Part shown: positions 12,214-24,117 of the stretch, in pieces | How the letters are laid out: each line of letters starts with the position of its first letter | How positions within the stretch are numbered: position 1 is the stretch's first letter | Assembly (NCBI GenBank): GCA_022749755.1 | Contig: CM040446.1 | Location: 2,968,966-3,032,965, forward strand | Length of the DNA stretch: 64,000 nucleotides | From: Azadirachta indica | Taxonomy: Eukaryota; Streptophyta; Magnoliopsida; Sapindales; Meliaceae | Reading direction: 5' to 3' | Position numbers and translations under genes: made by a program | The notes under the pieces: generated by a model | What the model was told of the DNA's origin: nothing | Seen by the model: the letters and a program-made list of their open reading frames with translations, nothing else | Database searches by the model: none

Positions 12214-12493
12214 TGTCACGGCACGAGAAATCGCATGTTGACTGGGTGTGCTGGGGTGTGACAACTCAAGCACATTGATGTTTCATGGTGCAAAGTCGGC
12301 TTCAGTCTCAAGGGCTATTATGTAGAGGGGACTTAGACCACCCCTGCCCGAACTGGTCGGGGACTGAAGCCGTCCTCCTGATGAGGCCAAGGTAGGCCGA
12401 AACCAGTTAAATATGCGACGGGCTAACAAGGTTTACCCTCGACATGGGGGTCTACGAGGGTGCCGCACGTGCCTTTCCGCTGGGCGCGTGACA
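12214..12493 (+). repeat. Retrozyme right LTR
   Basis: This 280-bp copy has the same TGTCACG...CGTGACA ends as the left LTR and contains hammerhead 2. It ends about 70 bases upstream of the likely TATA box of the channel gene. Confidence 0.95.
12351..12408 (+). ncRNA. Hammerhead ribozyme 2 (type III), right LTR
   Basis: It has the same architecture as the left copy: stem III AACTGGT/ACCAGTT, predicted cut after C12358, core CUGAUGA and GAA. Stem II here is a perfect GGCC/GGCC with loop AAGGUA, so this copy is the better candidate for an active ribozyme. Cuts at 11602 and 12358 would release a 756-nt RNA, exactly one LTR plus the central part. Confidence 0.92.
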
Positions 12494-12497
12494 GTGG
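12494..12497. repeat. Right target site duplication (GTGG)
   Basis: GTGG directly follows the right LTR and matches 11454-11457, marking the end of the insertion. Confidence 0.85.
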
Positions 12498-12563
12498 GCT
12501 GTGCTGTGGGGTTGGGGGACTAATTTGAAATATTTAACAATTTATGCATGTATTTATTCGTTT

Positions 12564-12570
12564 TATATAA
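12564..12570 (+). promoter_or_regulatory. Probable TATA box of the CNGC gene
   Basis: TATATAA lies 310 bases before the channel ATG and 70 bases after the end of the retrozyme. If it is used, the retrozyme occupies the proximal promoter, and its insertion pushed older upstream elements about 1 kb away. Confidence 0.45.
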
Positions 12571-12873
12571 ACCATCGGGACAGTTTTGATAATTACTCCT
12601 TTCTTTTTTGCCGTACGTTGACTTGATAGTCTGGCATCTTTGTTCCGGTGTAGACACAGATTTTTCCTCCTGAGTAAAAAAAAGAAGAAAGTAAAAGCGG
12701 AAACATGTATTGACTCAATTCTGAATCCTGATTCCTTCACGAACATAAAAACAAACACTAAATGATTTAGGAGCTTGCAGAACGAAGCTCAGATTCAGAG
12801 ACAGAAAGAAATGAATAGCAAAAATTGGGGTATGGTTTTAAGAGATCAGATTTAGCTTCTTTTTATTTTGCTG

Positions 12874-15800
12874 ATGGAGTTTAAGAAGGAAAAGCTTGTC
12901 AGGTAATTTTTTTACTTTGTTTTGTTGTTTTTATATGTTTCCTTTACTGGGTTCATTTTGTTTGAAATATTGGCTGGGTGATCTTTTTTTTTTTTGGCTG
13001 GGAATGCTTTTTGTTTCTATGCTGTGTTCGGTCCATGAGAAAATTGGGATAATGTCATAGTGCTATTGGGGTTCTAAGAAAATTGGAACTAAAGTAACGA
13101 GACTGATTTGAACTAATCTTTTTGCTTAGGAAGATCTCTGTTTTCTTCTTGATAAGAATATGTGTTTGCAACTGAATAAATGCATAAAGTTACGGGGCTA
13201 TTTGATATTTAGTAGAAGTTAGATTTTTGCCCGATTGCAGCTTGAAAGAACTTCTTGGAATTGAATTAGCTGGAATCAAAACAACTTTAAGCTTAAAATT
13301 CTTGTACTTAAATCTTCTGGGAGGTGCTTTTCTTTTAGTAACTTAATTTTGAACTCTTTTGTTGCCTAGTTTCTGGTAGCATATCAGAGATAAATCAATT
13401 TTTTTTGGCCTGATTAAACTAGGGGTTTGTTTGATTTGTATAAATTTGCTGCTTTTCTGTTTCTGTTTATAGTGAAAACTGTTCCACACATGCATTTGGT
13501 GACGAAAACTAGAAATTTCCCTTGATGTGTTTCTAATCAATACTAAGGGTGAAAGTGAATAAATGAAATTGAATACCCTTCTTGTCAAATAAATCTATCA
13601 TGAAGATACAAGCAAATGAAATGAAAACTGAAGAACGAAAGTAAAGAGTAGGTTTTACAATTTGGTAAGGTTCTTGCAGCCTAAGAAACTGGTTTGAATG
13701 AGACTCAACGGTAGCTTCCCTTCAAGTTTTTGGCAACCTAACTAAAGGGCTTCATTAATTCTGAAAGCTAATCATGGAATTTAGGAATTTATTATGTCTG
13801 TTTACTTAGCTTCAGAGAGCTATGGAAATCTTTATATGCCTTATTTTCTGCCAAAACAGTGGGAAGTATCAATACAATTTGTTTGTTGAAAATTTTTGTA
13901 GGTTTTACTCTGATGGAAAACAACAGAAAGAAACTTTGTGGGGAAACAATGACCCAATTCACCTTGAAAAGTCATCATCTGCATACAGGAATTCATTACC
14001 TTCCATGGTAAATGGGGTGCTGGGGGGCAGAAGTCGACTCCCAGAAACAAGCAAAATTGGAAGGTCTAAGGTCTTTTTGCAGGAAAGTGCACCATGGTAC
14101 AAGACAATACTTGACCCGGGTAGTGATATTGTGTTACAATGGAACCGGGTTTTCATAGTCTCATGCTTGTTAGCACTTTTTGTTGACCCATTGTACTTTT
14201 ACTTGCCTGCCGTGGGAGGGGATAAGAAAACTTCATGTGTGAAGACTGAATTGAAGTTACGAATTGTTGTGACTTTGTTCCGGACTATAGCAGATCTTTT
14301 TTACTTGTTGCACATGATTATAAAATTTAGGACAGCATACGTTGCACCAAGCACTCGGGTATTTGGAAGGGGTGAGCTTGTCATGGATCCGAAGAAGATT
14401 GCACGGAGGTATCTTAGATCTGACTTCTTCATTGATTTCATTGCAACCCTGCCTCTGCCTCAGGTATCTTATTCTCACATAACAAGTTATACTTTCTAGT
14501 TTCTTTACTTTCTAATTGATTGTAGTGTTCTATTTTGATTATTCTGGGAGAATGCATACAGCAAGCTTTCTGTGTTGATTTGATTTGTGATATGTTATTG
14601 GTGCCCGTGAACTAGCTTGTAAATCTGTTGACGTTGTTTTCTTTGCAGTATTGTTTCCTTTGCTCTATTTTTCTTTTATTCCAATTGATCTTTCTGTTAT
14701 TTTTTCTGCCTACTGGTTTCTCGGGGCTTGAATTGATTAGTAGTCATGGAGACCTATAGTCTTCTTCCAATTAGTGATGTTTATATTTTCAATAAAATTC
14801 TCCCTCAGGTAACTGCTTTGGTTTTATCTTGGACAAGAAAAATACTATCAAAAGGTTGTAGTTCTCTCTTCTTCTTCTTGTTCATACAAATTTCTTTGAG
14901 TGGTATGACCGGAAAAACCCTGTAAGAATACTTCTAGGTTTATGCAGATAGTTGCGGAAGGTTTCTGTCCTTTCCGCTTAAATTGTTTTAAGTAATTTTA
15001 TGAGAGTTTCTATCTTCCTCATTCGTGGTAGTATTGTTTGACAGTTGTTTTGTGCTCATGGGTTAAGCCCAGTGAGGGCAGTATAAGCAAAATGCTGATG
15101 CGACGAATAGGTCTACAAATGGCGTGGTGCATTCTTAGGGGTTATGAAGATGAGATGTTTGTAGCTTTGGGCAATGGGAAAACGAGCTTTCAGCTGGAAG
15201 CTAGTGTAACTAATGGCCAAAATTTTCCATCAAATGTGATCCTTCTTTTTTTCCTTGTTTCAAGAATTTTTTGTCACATTTTGTAGTTGGGTTTTCATTT
15301 TCATTAAGGTGGGGACCTCTTGTGTGCCCATCATGTTTACAGAACTTTGTATTTGTGGACTAAATCAACTTTGTGGTGTTAAATACCTTGCAGAGTCAAC
15401 TTTGATAAAATGAATAGAGAGCAATAGTCTTTTAGATATGTCTTTGAGGTGGTTAAATGTCTTCTGCTCTTTCATTAATGTTTCATCCCTAGGTCTTAAC
15501 CCTAGTCTGCACCTGTCATACTGAGGTGGGTTGCCTTGAAAACGTAGATTGCAAGAACTTGGTAGGTTTTGAGTGAGTCAAAGTTATTTTGGGATTGGCT
15601 AAATTTAGGAGTTTAGATATATATACACACACACACACGCAGATACACACACATAAAAATCCAACCTCTTTATGGTAGAAAGTTGTAAATATTTGTGACA
15701 AAATAAATTTCAGACTTTTCAAGCATCTTCAATAATCTCTGAGTGCTATAGTTTTCTTGTTTGTGTAATGAAATGCTAAATTTGGTAACCCAGAGATGGC

Positions 15801-18800
15801 ATTCTAGCACGCAGTTCTTCCTTTGTTTTCTCTTATGACTTGTTAATTTCCTTAACGGTATTATTTTTGTATCTGTTATGCTTTTAGACTTTCTTGAGCT
15901 GTAACAGGATTTACTTTTATGCAGATAGTAATCTGGTTTATTATACCGGCAACGAGAAGCTCCCGAACTGATCACAAGAATAATGCTCTTGCATTGATAG
16001 TTCTGCTTCAGTATGTTCCCAGATTATATTTGATTTTCCCATTAAGTTCTGAGATTATTAAAGCGACTGGAGTGGTCACAAAGACTGCTTGGGCAGGGGC
16101 TGCATATAATCTGTTATTGTACATGCTAGCTAGCCATGTATGTAATCTTATTACTTTCAAGTTATTTTATGAATTTTATTAGCAAGATGTATCGTGAATC
16201 ATAATTCCACTTTTTTCTCTTTATTCAGGTTCTGGGGGCTGCATGGTATTTGCTCTCAGTTGACAGGTATACATCATGCTGGAAAAAAGAGTGCAAAAAG
16301 GAAGTTAACCCTACCTCATGCCTTGACTTTTTGGATTGTGATGTGTTCAACCATGATGATCGCAATAAGTGGGCAAGTACTACAAATGTGTTCAATAATT
16401 GTGATGCAAAGGATGACACTTTCGATTATGGCATATTTGAAAATGCAGTTACAAAAAATGTTGTCTCCTCAGCCTTTTTTGAGAAGTACTTCTATTGTCT
16501 GTGGTGGGGTCTACAGCAGCTTAGGTATGATTTTGCCTCTCTATGCATAAAAATCAATGAGTCTGTTGATTTCAGTTTGTCCGTTTCCAATGGCTAGATT
16601 TGACTTTTTCCGTGTCCTTTTAATTGTATGTTGAAGTTCTTTGGCTGGAATGCCAAATGGATTTATGTGAATAGACTGGAGTATGTACTAGCAAGTTCTA
16701 GCTTAGGCACCAACATGTACTGTATAACCCATATCACATAAGACTACAATAAACATCGAAAAACCAACTGGAGAAATAATGCAGATACAATTAAATGACA
16801 CATTAATTTGTGATTTCTATAGAAGGACCATCCACATGAGATTAAAATACAAATGCAGAAAATTGTGACTTTGTCTCATAAATTCTACAAATTTGTTGCT
16901 TTCTTTTTTGCTGGTATTGTTTATTTATTTTGGAGAAATTATTAGGTTTATGACCGCGGATACACAATTTTCAAAGGAAGTTTTAATGTGTCATGTGGAA
17001 CAGATGTCCACCGGGAAAGGAAAAACCCAGAGGAGTGAAAGCAAAACTACTCAGAAACAGCCAAAAAATCCCTGGTGCAACCACAAAGTAACCACCACCT
17101 TGTACCTACTGAAACAACCTAAAAAACTTCCCCCAAAACCTCTCCCACCCTCTACCAATTGAGATAGACATAGACAATGATGTGAGGGGTATCAAAGGTC
17201 CTTGTTCTCTTTCTGATGATCCAAAGAACTGCAGGACACCTCCTTAACCTTCCTTTGACGTGCATATGCAAAGAATAAGATGAGGGGTGACCCTAACGAG
17301 TTGCTCTGATTCAGAGACACCATCTGCTGCAACAAATATCTACGAGTGTCATATCTCAAGCAGTCCCATTCACAATTGAAACCTATTAAAATAGGTAGCA
17401 TAGGTGATATGGCTCTTGGTCTGTGAATTAAAGCTCATAAACGGCTTCCTGACTTGGCATATTGGTTGTCAAATTCATTGTCAGTGTTATTCTTTCCAGT
17501 ACGTTGCATTGGCAGGCCATGTTTATAAGGAAACTGTGCAAGATGATTATAGTTGACTCCAAACACTTTTGACCAGAAAATAGTTGAAGATGTATAAATC
17601 AATCAGTAATCAAAGCTGTAATGCTAGAAGTATATATGCTTGTCAAGATTTATATTTTGAATAAACAAGCAATGGTTGGGACCTAGTTCAAATATATATA
17701 GAGTAAGAAACTGGAACTGAAAGTGGACATATGACATGCTTTGTTTGATGATATTATCCTTTTGCTAGTGTTTGAAAGTCGAACTGAAGTAATTGCTTCA
17801 GTATGCTGGCTAAATGTAATTTCTTTCCTTGGGAGCTATTATAGTAGCGGAATTTGGAACTGGGCCATGAGTTTATAGTTTTGAAATTATTTTAAAATTA
17901 AATATTCTGGCAACATGTCCTGGATAATCTGGTCAATGTTGTATGGTAATATGTATTTTCTGATTTTCACACAGTGGATGCCACTTGTTTATGTGATTTT
18001 GTTTACAAACATTGATCCGCGTCTTTTTTTTGGCTTATTATCTCAGTTCATATGGGCAGAATTTGTCAACAAGCACATTCATTGGGGAGACATCATTTGC
18101 TATACTCATTGCTATCTTGGGTCTTGTTCTCTTTGCTCATTTGATAGGGAATATGCAGGTATTCTTAACCACAGAATCCTTACTTTCTTCCTTTTGAAAC
18201 TTAACTTTCTTTGTGATGATGATGGTTACAAGCTGTACTATGTTGTCTAGTTGTATAGCAGCAGCAATTGAGACTGGGATCATTTGTTTCTTATTCATTA
18301 TTTTCCATTTTTTTTCTTTTGATAGTAACCTTTACAAACAATGATGGTATCTTGTCTGCATGTCCATTGTTGGCAATTGATACTGCTAAATTCTTCTTCC
18401 TTCTGTTTTCCTTATTCTATTTGTATCTGCATTACTTTTTGGTGTTCGGTTAGCATTTGTATTGAAATTTGTACAAAAATTGATTCGTCATTCCACTTTT
18501 GTATAACATTCTTGTCATCTTGCTTCTCCTATATAATTTAGTGGTTTAAAATTGTTTTCATGATGTAGACATACCTGCAATCTATGACTGTGAGACTCGA
18601 GGAATGGAGACTTAAGCGAAGAGATACTGAGGAGTGGATGAGGCATCGCCAACTCCCTGAAGATCTGAAACATCGCGTTCGACGTTTCGTTCAGTACAAG
18701 TGGCTTGCAACTCGAGGAGTTGATGAAGAAGCTATTCTTCGTGGCTTACCAGCAGATCTCCGCCATGATATTCAACGCCACCTATGTTTGGACCTTGTTC

Positions 18801-19636
18801 GACGTGTATGTTTCTTTTGTAGTTTCATGTTCTTAAAGCTTGAAAAGTGTTCTCATTTGTTCTTTCATTGTTCTACTCGATTCAAGATAATCACTTGCTT
18901 TTTTAATTTGCAGGTCCCATTCTTCTCACAAATGGATGATCAGCTGCTTGATGCAATATGCGAGCGTCTAGTATCTTCCTTAAGTACTGAAGGCACGTAT
19001 ATTGTCCGCGAGGGTGACCCTGTAATGGAAATGTTGTTTATTATCAGAGGTAGATTGGATAGCTCTACAACTAACGGCGGTCGGACTGGTTTCTTCAACT
19101 CAATTACGTTGAGACCAGGTGACTTTTGTGGGGAAGAGCTCCTTGCCTGGGCTCTGCTTCCAAAATCCACCCTTAACTTGCCTACTTCAACTCGAACTGT
19201 TAGAGCGGTGGTTGAAGTTGAAGCTTTTGCATTGCGAGCAGAAGATTTAAAGTTTGTGGCTAACCAATTCAGACGCCTCCATAGCAAGAAACTGCAGCAT
19301 ACATTCCGGTTCTACTCCCACCACTGGAGGACATGGGCAGCCTGCTTCATACAGGCTGCTTGGCGCCGGCACAAAAAGAGGTTGATGGGAAATACTCTCA
19401 TGACGACAGAATCCTTTGCTTCAGATGACAGAGAGACTGATGAGACTGGGCAAGAGGAACATTATCCTGCTAGTTCAAATCCTTCTCAGACAAAACTGAA
19501 CCTAGGGGTTACAATACTAGCTTCAAGGTTTGCTGCAAATACAAGGAGAGGAGCACAGAAGATGAAAGATGTCGATATGCCAAAATTACAAAAGCCTGAA
19601 GAGCCTGATTTTTCCGCTGAGCCTGATGATGACTAG
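12874..19636 (+). CDS. CNGC17: Cyclic nucleotide-gated cation channel, group III (CNGC14/17-like)
   Basis: Seven exons, 12874-12902, 13902-14463, 15925-16137, 16229-16524, 18047-18158, 18569-18805 and 18914-19636, join in frame to 723 residues. The first exon is only 29 bases. The layout is a cytosolic N-terminus, six membrane segments (about 95-400), a pore loop with the GQN filter at 370-372, the C-linker, a cyclic-nucleotide binding domain (about 484-610) with the cassette GDFCGEELLAW at 552-562, and a calmodulin-binding IQ motif near 629-637. Such channels carry Ca2+ and other cations across the plasma membrane in growth and signalling. The N-terminus and the acidic end PEEPDF fit the CNGC14/CNGC17 branch rather than CNGC15. 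The 17 assignment is tentative. Introns 1, 2 and 4 are long (1.0, 1.5 and 1.5 kb). Confidence 0.93.
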
Positions 19637-20371
19637 TTACTTGCATTAGGCTAGAAGCTTACCAGCTACAGGTCTCTCAATAAATCCTTCTAGATGGGTT
19701 CTGGAATGCCACATATCACGCAATATTTGCTGAACAATCGGAAACTTGTTTGGTCCAGCAACAATCAAAGCTCTTCAATGGAGTTAAGAGGAGTTGGTTG
19801 TGACAGAGTAAAAATGGAGGGGGAATACATTTTCATGTCATTTTTGTAACCTGTATATTGCTTATAATATTACATTTAACATGTTAGCTTCACCAAAAGT
19901 AACCTAATAACATTGGTGGTGTGAAACAATTGGCCTTAAAATCCACATTATGCATCGACTCATTTCTTTGGATTCTTTTAAGATCAATTTTGTTCTGTAT
20001 TTAATCCTATGTGTTACTATTGAATAATCTTTTTTGTCCAATGCAGGCAACTATGATGAGATTAATGACAATTGTTAAAATCTGGCCGCATGAAAGCTTC
20101 AGGATGGTATAAAGCCTGTAAGAAACTAATCTAGAAAAATATTGATGGATTTTCAAATTATCTTCTCAGCATTTTCAAAAAACAATTGTTGGCAACACTA
20201 TGTACAGGTTACAACCTAATATATATCAAAATGGTTATTACAAAAGGCTGTAAATCCAAAGATATGGCAACAAAGTATGACCATGCCATTTATCTGAAAA
20301 GCTATCATACAGATAAATGCTGCCATTACATAGGTTAAAATCCTTATTCGGCGATCAATCTGCTATACTCT
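19637..20371. other. Convergent 3' region between CNGC and SCY1
   Basis: The 735 bases hold the 3' UTRs of the two converging genes. AT-rich polyadenylation-like stretches lie near 19860-19880 on the + strand and near 20150-20330 on the - strand. There is no separate gene. Overlapping transcript ends are possible. Confidence 0.6.
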
Positions 20372-23300
20372 TCACGGTTCATACCGGTCAATGTCATAAA
20401 ACTCTATGTTCTTATACTTTTGGGATATTATCTCTGCTTGAACTTTTCTAGCTGTGTCTGTTGCACAGCCAACAAGAATGAGAACAGAAGTGCCTGCAAA
20501 TCCCCTGAATGCAGTCAAGTGTGTGGCTTGTTCAATCACAGCAGGACCAGCAGCAAGGATTGCTAAAAACGCTGAACCCAACACTGATATCCTACTAAGA
20601 ACCTGTTTTTTAACATAAAACATGTAAATGAGTTTATTGTCATTTTGAAGCCAACCAAGGCTTCATGTTTAAGGAAGAACTTAAAAGTTATAGCCAAAAT
20701 CTGTTGATTTTGCAAAGAGTTCAAAGTGGAATAAAATTTATTTCTTAACAGAAAAAGGTGGAAATGCGATAATAGATATGTTTCATTTCCAAGAAAGAAA
20801 CTTACTGTTTTAATAAATGCAGCTGTGCTTTTCCCTGGTCGGACTAATGGAATCGATGCACCTTGGCGCTTCAACTGTTCACTGACATCATCAGGGTCCA
20901 ATTGTAGGAAAGTGTAGTAGTAGTTGAAGAAGGCTATCAAGAGGATATTGGTAGGGAGGTAGAAAGAACCTACAAAATTTTTTATTGTCTTAGGTTTGCA
21001 CCATAATGAATCCTAGATTTATAACAACGAAACTAGGTTTGTCAAAAGCCATTGAACTGAGAGGATGCTCATTTATGATTTTATTTAACCTTTTTATTCA
21101 GTCTCTGTTGATCCCAGAGACTCAATATCTCCAAACATAGCCCTTAACAAGAAGATGCATAAGACACCATGAAAATTAAATCATGCTCACATCAATTCAA
21201 TCCGTGCAAGATGCCAAAATCTTGAAAGGAGCAAAATAAGAATTAACTTAGATTTTCTTAGTGCAGCAAACGGTACACTATACATGGTGAAGTGAGCAAA
21301 ATATTCCAGGGACCAACAGCTATCTGCAGCTAAATTCAAATTCACAATTCTTACCTCCTGGATTCAAGGCCACTGCAGCCTTCTTAAGTGCTGATATACC
21401 AGTGAATCGTGCTAAAGTACCAGGAAGAGCCAGTGATGATGTTGAAAATATGATTGGCATCACTCCAGAACTATTCACCTGTTTAATTAAAAGAATTATA
21501 AATAAAACAACAAACTAGAAAGATGTACAAGCCCAACAAAATAAAATAAAAAAACTGGAATACAAACCTTAAAGGGTAGGTAAGCAGATCTTTGGAGCCC
21601 GCCACTTCTGCTAGTGTATCTTGAGGCATAGTTGAGTGGAATTTTCCTCTCTGCTTCCTGAAACCCTTTGTTGAGATAATTGTTAAAACTTCATTGTTTT
21701 CACTAATCCGAGTAGTATCAAACCTAACAAATGGCAGTTACCTGAACATATACAATGCTGAGGACTAATAGGAAGAATGAAACAATAAGGCCAACAAGGC
21801 CCGCGTAGTTACCATCCTGGAATGCCTGGGCAACTGTCCTACCAAATGATGCTGGCACGTAGGAGATAATGCTTGTGAAAATTAAAAGAGATGTGCCATT
21901 TCCAAGTTTCAGATCAGAGATCCTTTCCCCAATGTATGTTGTAAATACAGATCCAAGTGTCAATAAAGTAACAGACGAGAGAACCCACTCTGTACTGAAG
22001 TCATTGACATAGGGACGAAGGTAAAGCACTTGACCTATTGCCTGCCATCACAAATAAAGATTTATAACAGAATATAATATGCAAAGTTTAGAAGAATATT
22101 CTCAAAAGATGATTCCAGGATATGAGGAATACATGGAAACCACTGATGTAATTTCAGTAATTTTAACTGTAGGCCGGGCAGTCCAATCCATGTTTTATGC
22201 ACTTCTATAGGACTTAAAGGATGCATACACAAAATTGAATATGAAGTATATGCATTTGTGCTTGGAATTCAATAAACCAGATTTGATTAAAATTATACAC
22301 TATAAGCTCCCAGGCTAAAATACCTAACCTTCTAATAAAGATGATATTCAGTTCCTTACCTGTACTATTGCAAACCCAACTGAAGCATATCGAGTATACT
22401 GAAGCACTTTCTTTCTTCCTGCTTCACCTTCTCTTTTCTGAAGGTCTTGCAACTTGGGATAAATTTGGGCAAGAAGCTGAAACACAATCTGTGCATTGAT
22501 AAAGGGAACAATACCAAGAGAGCATATTCCAAGTCTACCAATGCCTCCTCCGGAAAATGAATCCAATGTGCTTAATATACTGTTCTGATCCAAATTTCCT
22601 ACAAAAGCTTCTCGGTTAACCCCGCCAAGAGGTATGTATATTCCAAGTCGGGATAGAGCCAAAAACCCCAAAAGTTTGAGAAATTTCCCAGGTAATGGGC
22701 CTTTAAAGAAGTCTCCAAAATCAATGGAGCTGTCCTCAATCGCGGCTGCCAAAATTAAAAGTATCCTCATTAATTGCTAAGGATACTTACTATTAATTGT
22801 CACTAGATGTTTCTAGTTAAAATTTAAAAGCCAAGAGAACACCTGCTACTCCTCGGGCTGAAGAAGATTTTTCCCTTTTTGTACCTGAGGTGCTTTCAGA
22901 TGTTGGTGATAATAAGCTTAGAAAACTTTCCCAAGTGCTATTTAGATCAGAAAATATGTCTGGACTGATACCCAAGGGATCAAAAACTGAACCCTCACAG
23001 CTGAGAAGGAATTCCAATCAGCAAGTGGGACAAATATTACCACAACTGCAAAGTAACCAGATTTCTTGCAATTGTTGAGAAGTGACAAAGAATAAGTTTA
23101 ACATATTCTGCAATCTATAGTATGGATACATTACAGAATATTTCTATGCGATTAAGACTCAACGAGCACAAGACTGGGATTCATTATTATCTGATTTTCA
23201 AAACTAAGGCATGAATTATAGCATCACAGCTGCTACCACAAGTGCGTGGATGATTTCCTAAGCATCTCAGTTTCAAATGGACATCGCCAAACACAATTTT

Positions 23301-24117
23301 ACATGCTCTTAAGTAACATTCAAGAGAAATGAGCAATCCTATGGAAAACTGGTAAAATATATGGAACGAGCCTGACTAATGCAGAAAGTCTAAACACCTC
23401 ACAGATAGCATCCAAAGTATAACATAACTAACTAGTTTGCATCCTTTAGAAGAATGGTATGACCACTATATAACTTCAGCCTTTCCACATCTTCACTCGG
23501 ATTCTTTCCAAAACAATTCAGAACTTCTATTTGAACAAACCTAGAAATCACATACAATCAAACTGGCAAGCCAATTTTGTTCCACAACTAGCACAGCCTC
23601 CCAAGTTTCAAGTAGCTATAATTAACTAAACCCAAGTATTCTTAAGGTTTCTTTGACCAAATTTGACAGTCTTAATACTCAAACTGCAATTGAACCCCTC
23701 ATCAGTACCACTCTTCTATTTTTTATACTCATTTCCACTTCTCCGGTTGTTTCAATTATTATTTCACAGGAAAAACACCAAAAAAGAATCATAATTAATC
23801 TTATAACTCCATTTACAGGCTGCCATTTCAAATAACAACAATATATACAAAAAAGGAAGATTAATCTCCATAATAAATTAAAAAACTCAGAAGGGTATTT
23901 CATAAATCTAATACCTCTTCGATGACAGGCCAAAATTCCCCGATTTGGAGGTCCCAGAAGCGATGGAGTTGGAGGGTCTTCTTTGGACAGAAAAACTGGC
24001 TCTGCATATCGGATTTCCGAGTCTCCGAGCGGACATCTCGGGACTAGAAACATTGAAACAAAGAGGCCAAGAAGACGAAGAAGAACAAGAAGAAACTTGT
24101 CCGACAGTTATCAACAT
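20372..24117 (-). CDS. SCY1: Chloroplast preprotein translocase subunit SCY1 (SecY homologue)
   Basis: Eight exons on the minus strand, 24117-23915, 23000-22843, 22745-22360, 22041-21742, 21657-21568, 21478-21355, 20969-20806 and 20602-20372, join in frame to 551 residues, the same length I recall for Arabidopsis SCY1. The first ~70 residues are Ser/Arg-rich with few acids, as in a chloroplast transit peptide. The rest is the ten-helix SecY channel, with the start block LGFLALSRLGIYIPLGG and the family ending KNIEFY plus a short acidic tail. SCY1 forms the thylakoid Sec channel with SECE1, fed by SECA1, for lumenal proteins and some membrane proteins. The second chloroplast paralogue SCY2 (inner envelope) is much more divergent, so SCY1 is favoured. 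The gene converges on the CNGC gene. Confidence 0.95.

Larger units (their letters stand above)
11458..12493 (+). mobile_element. Retrozyme: non-autonomous LTR retroelement with hammerhead ribozymes
   Basis: A 1036-bp element of two 280-bp direct repeats around a 476-bp centre, flanked by GTGG on both sides. Each LTR begins TGTCACG and ends CGTGACA, so the termini are 7-bp inverted repeats with TG...CA ends. Two bases after the left LTR comes TGGTATCAAAGC, close to the tRNA-Met primer binding site. A purine-biased stretch precedes the right LTR. Each LTR holds a full type III hammerhead motif. No protein is encoded, so mobility must rely on enzymes from another retrotransposon. LTR size, primer site, 4-bp duplication and ribozymes match the retrozyme class described in plants. 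The LTRs differ at 10 of 280 positions by hand alignment. Composition is GC-richer than its surroundings. Orientation is + by primer site and ribozyme sense. Confidence 0.95.

Noticed and set aside
15038..15286. 82-codon frame in CNGC intron 2
   Set aside because: No family resemblance, and it does not join to the channel exons in frame.
17192..17401. 69-codon minus-strand frame in CNGC intron 4 as a LINE fragment
   Set aside because: No reverse transcriptase or endonuclease motif is visible; it is left as an unclassified insert.
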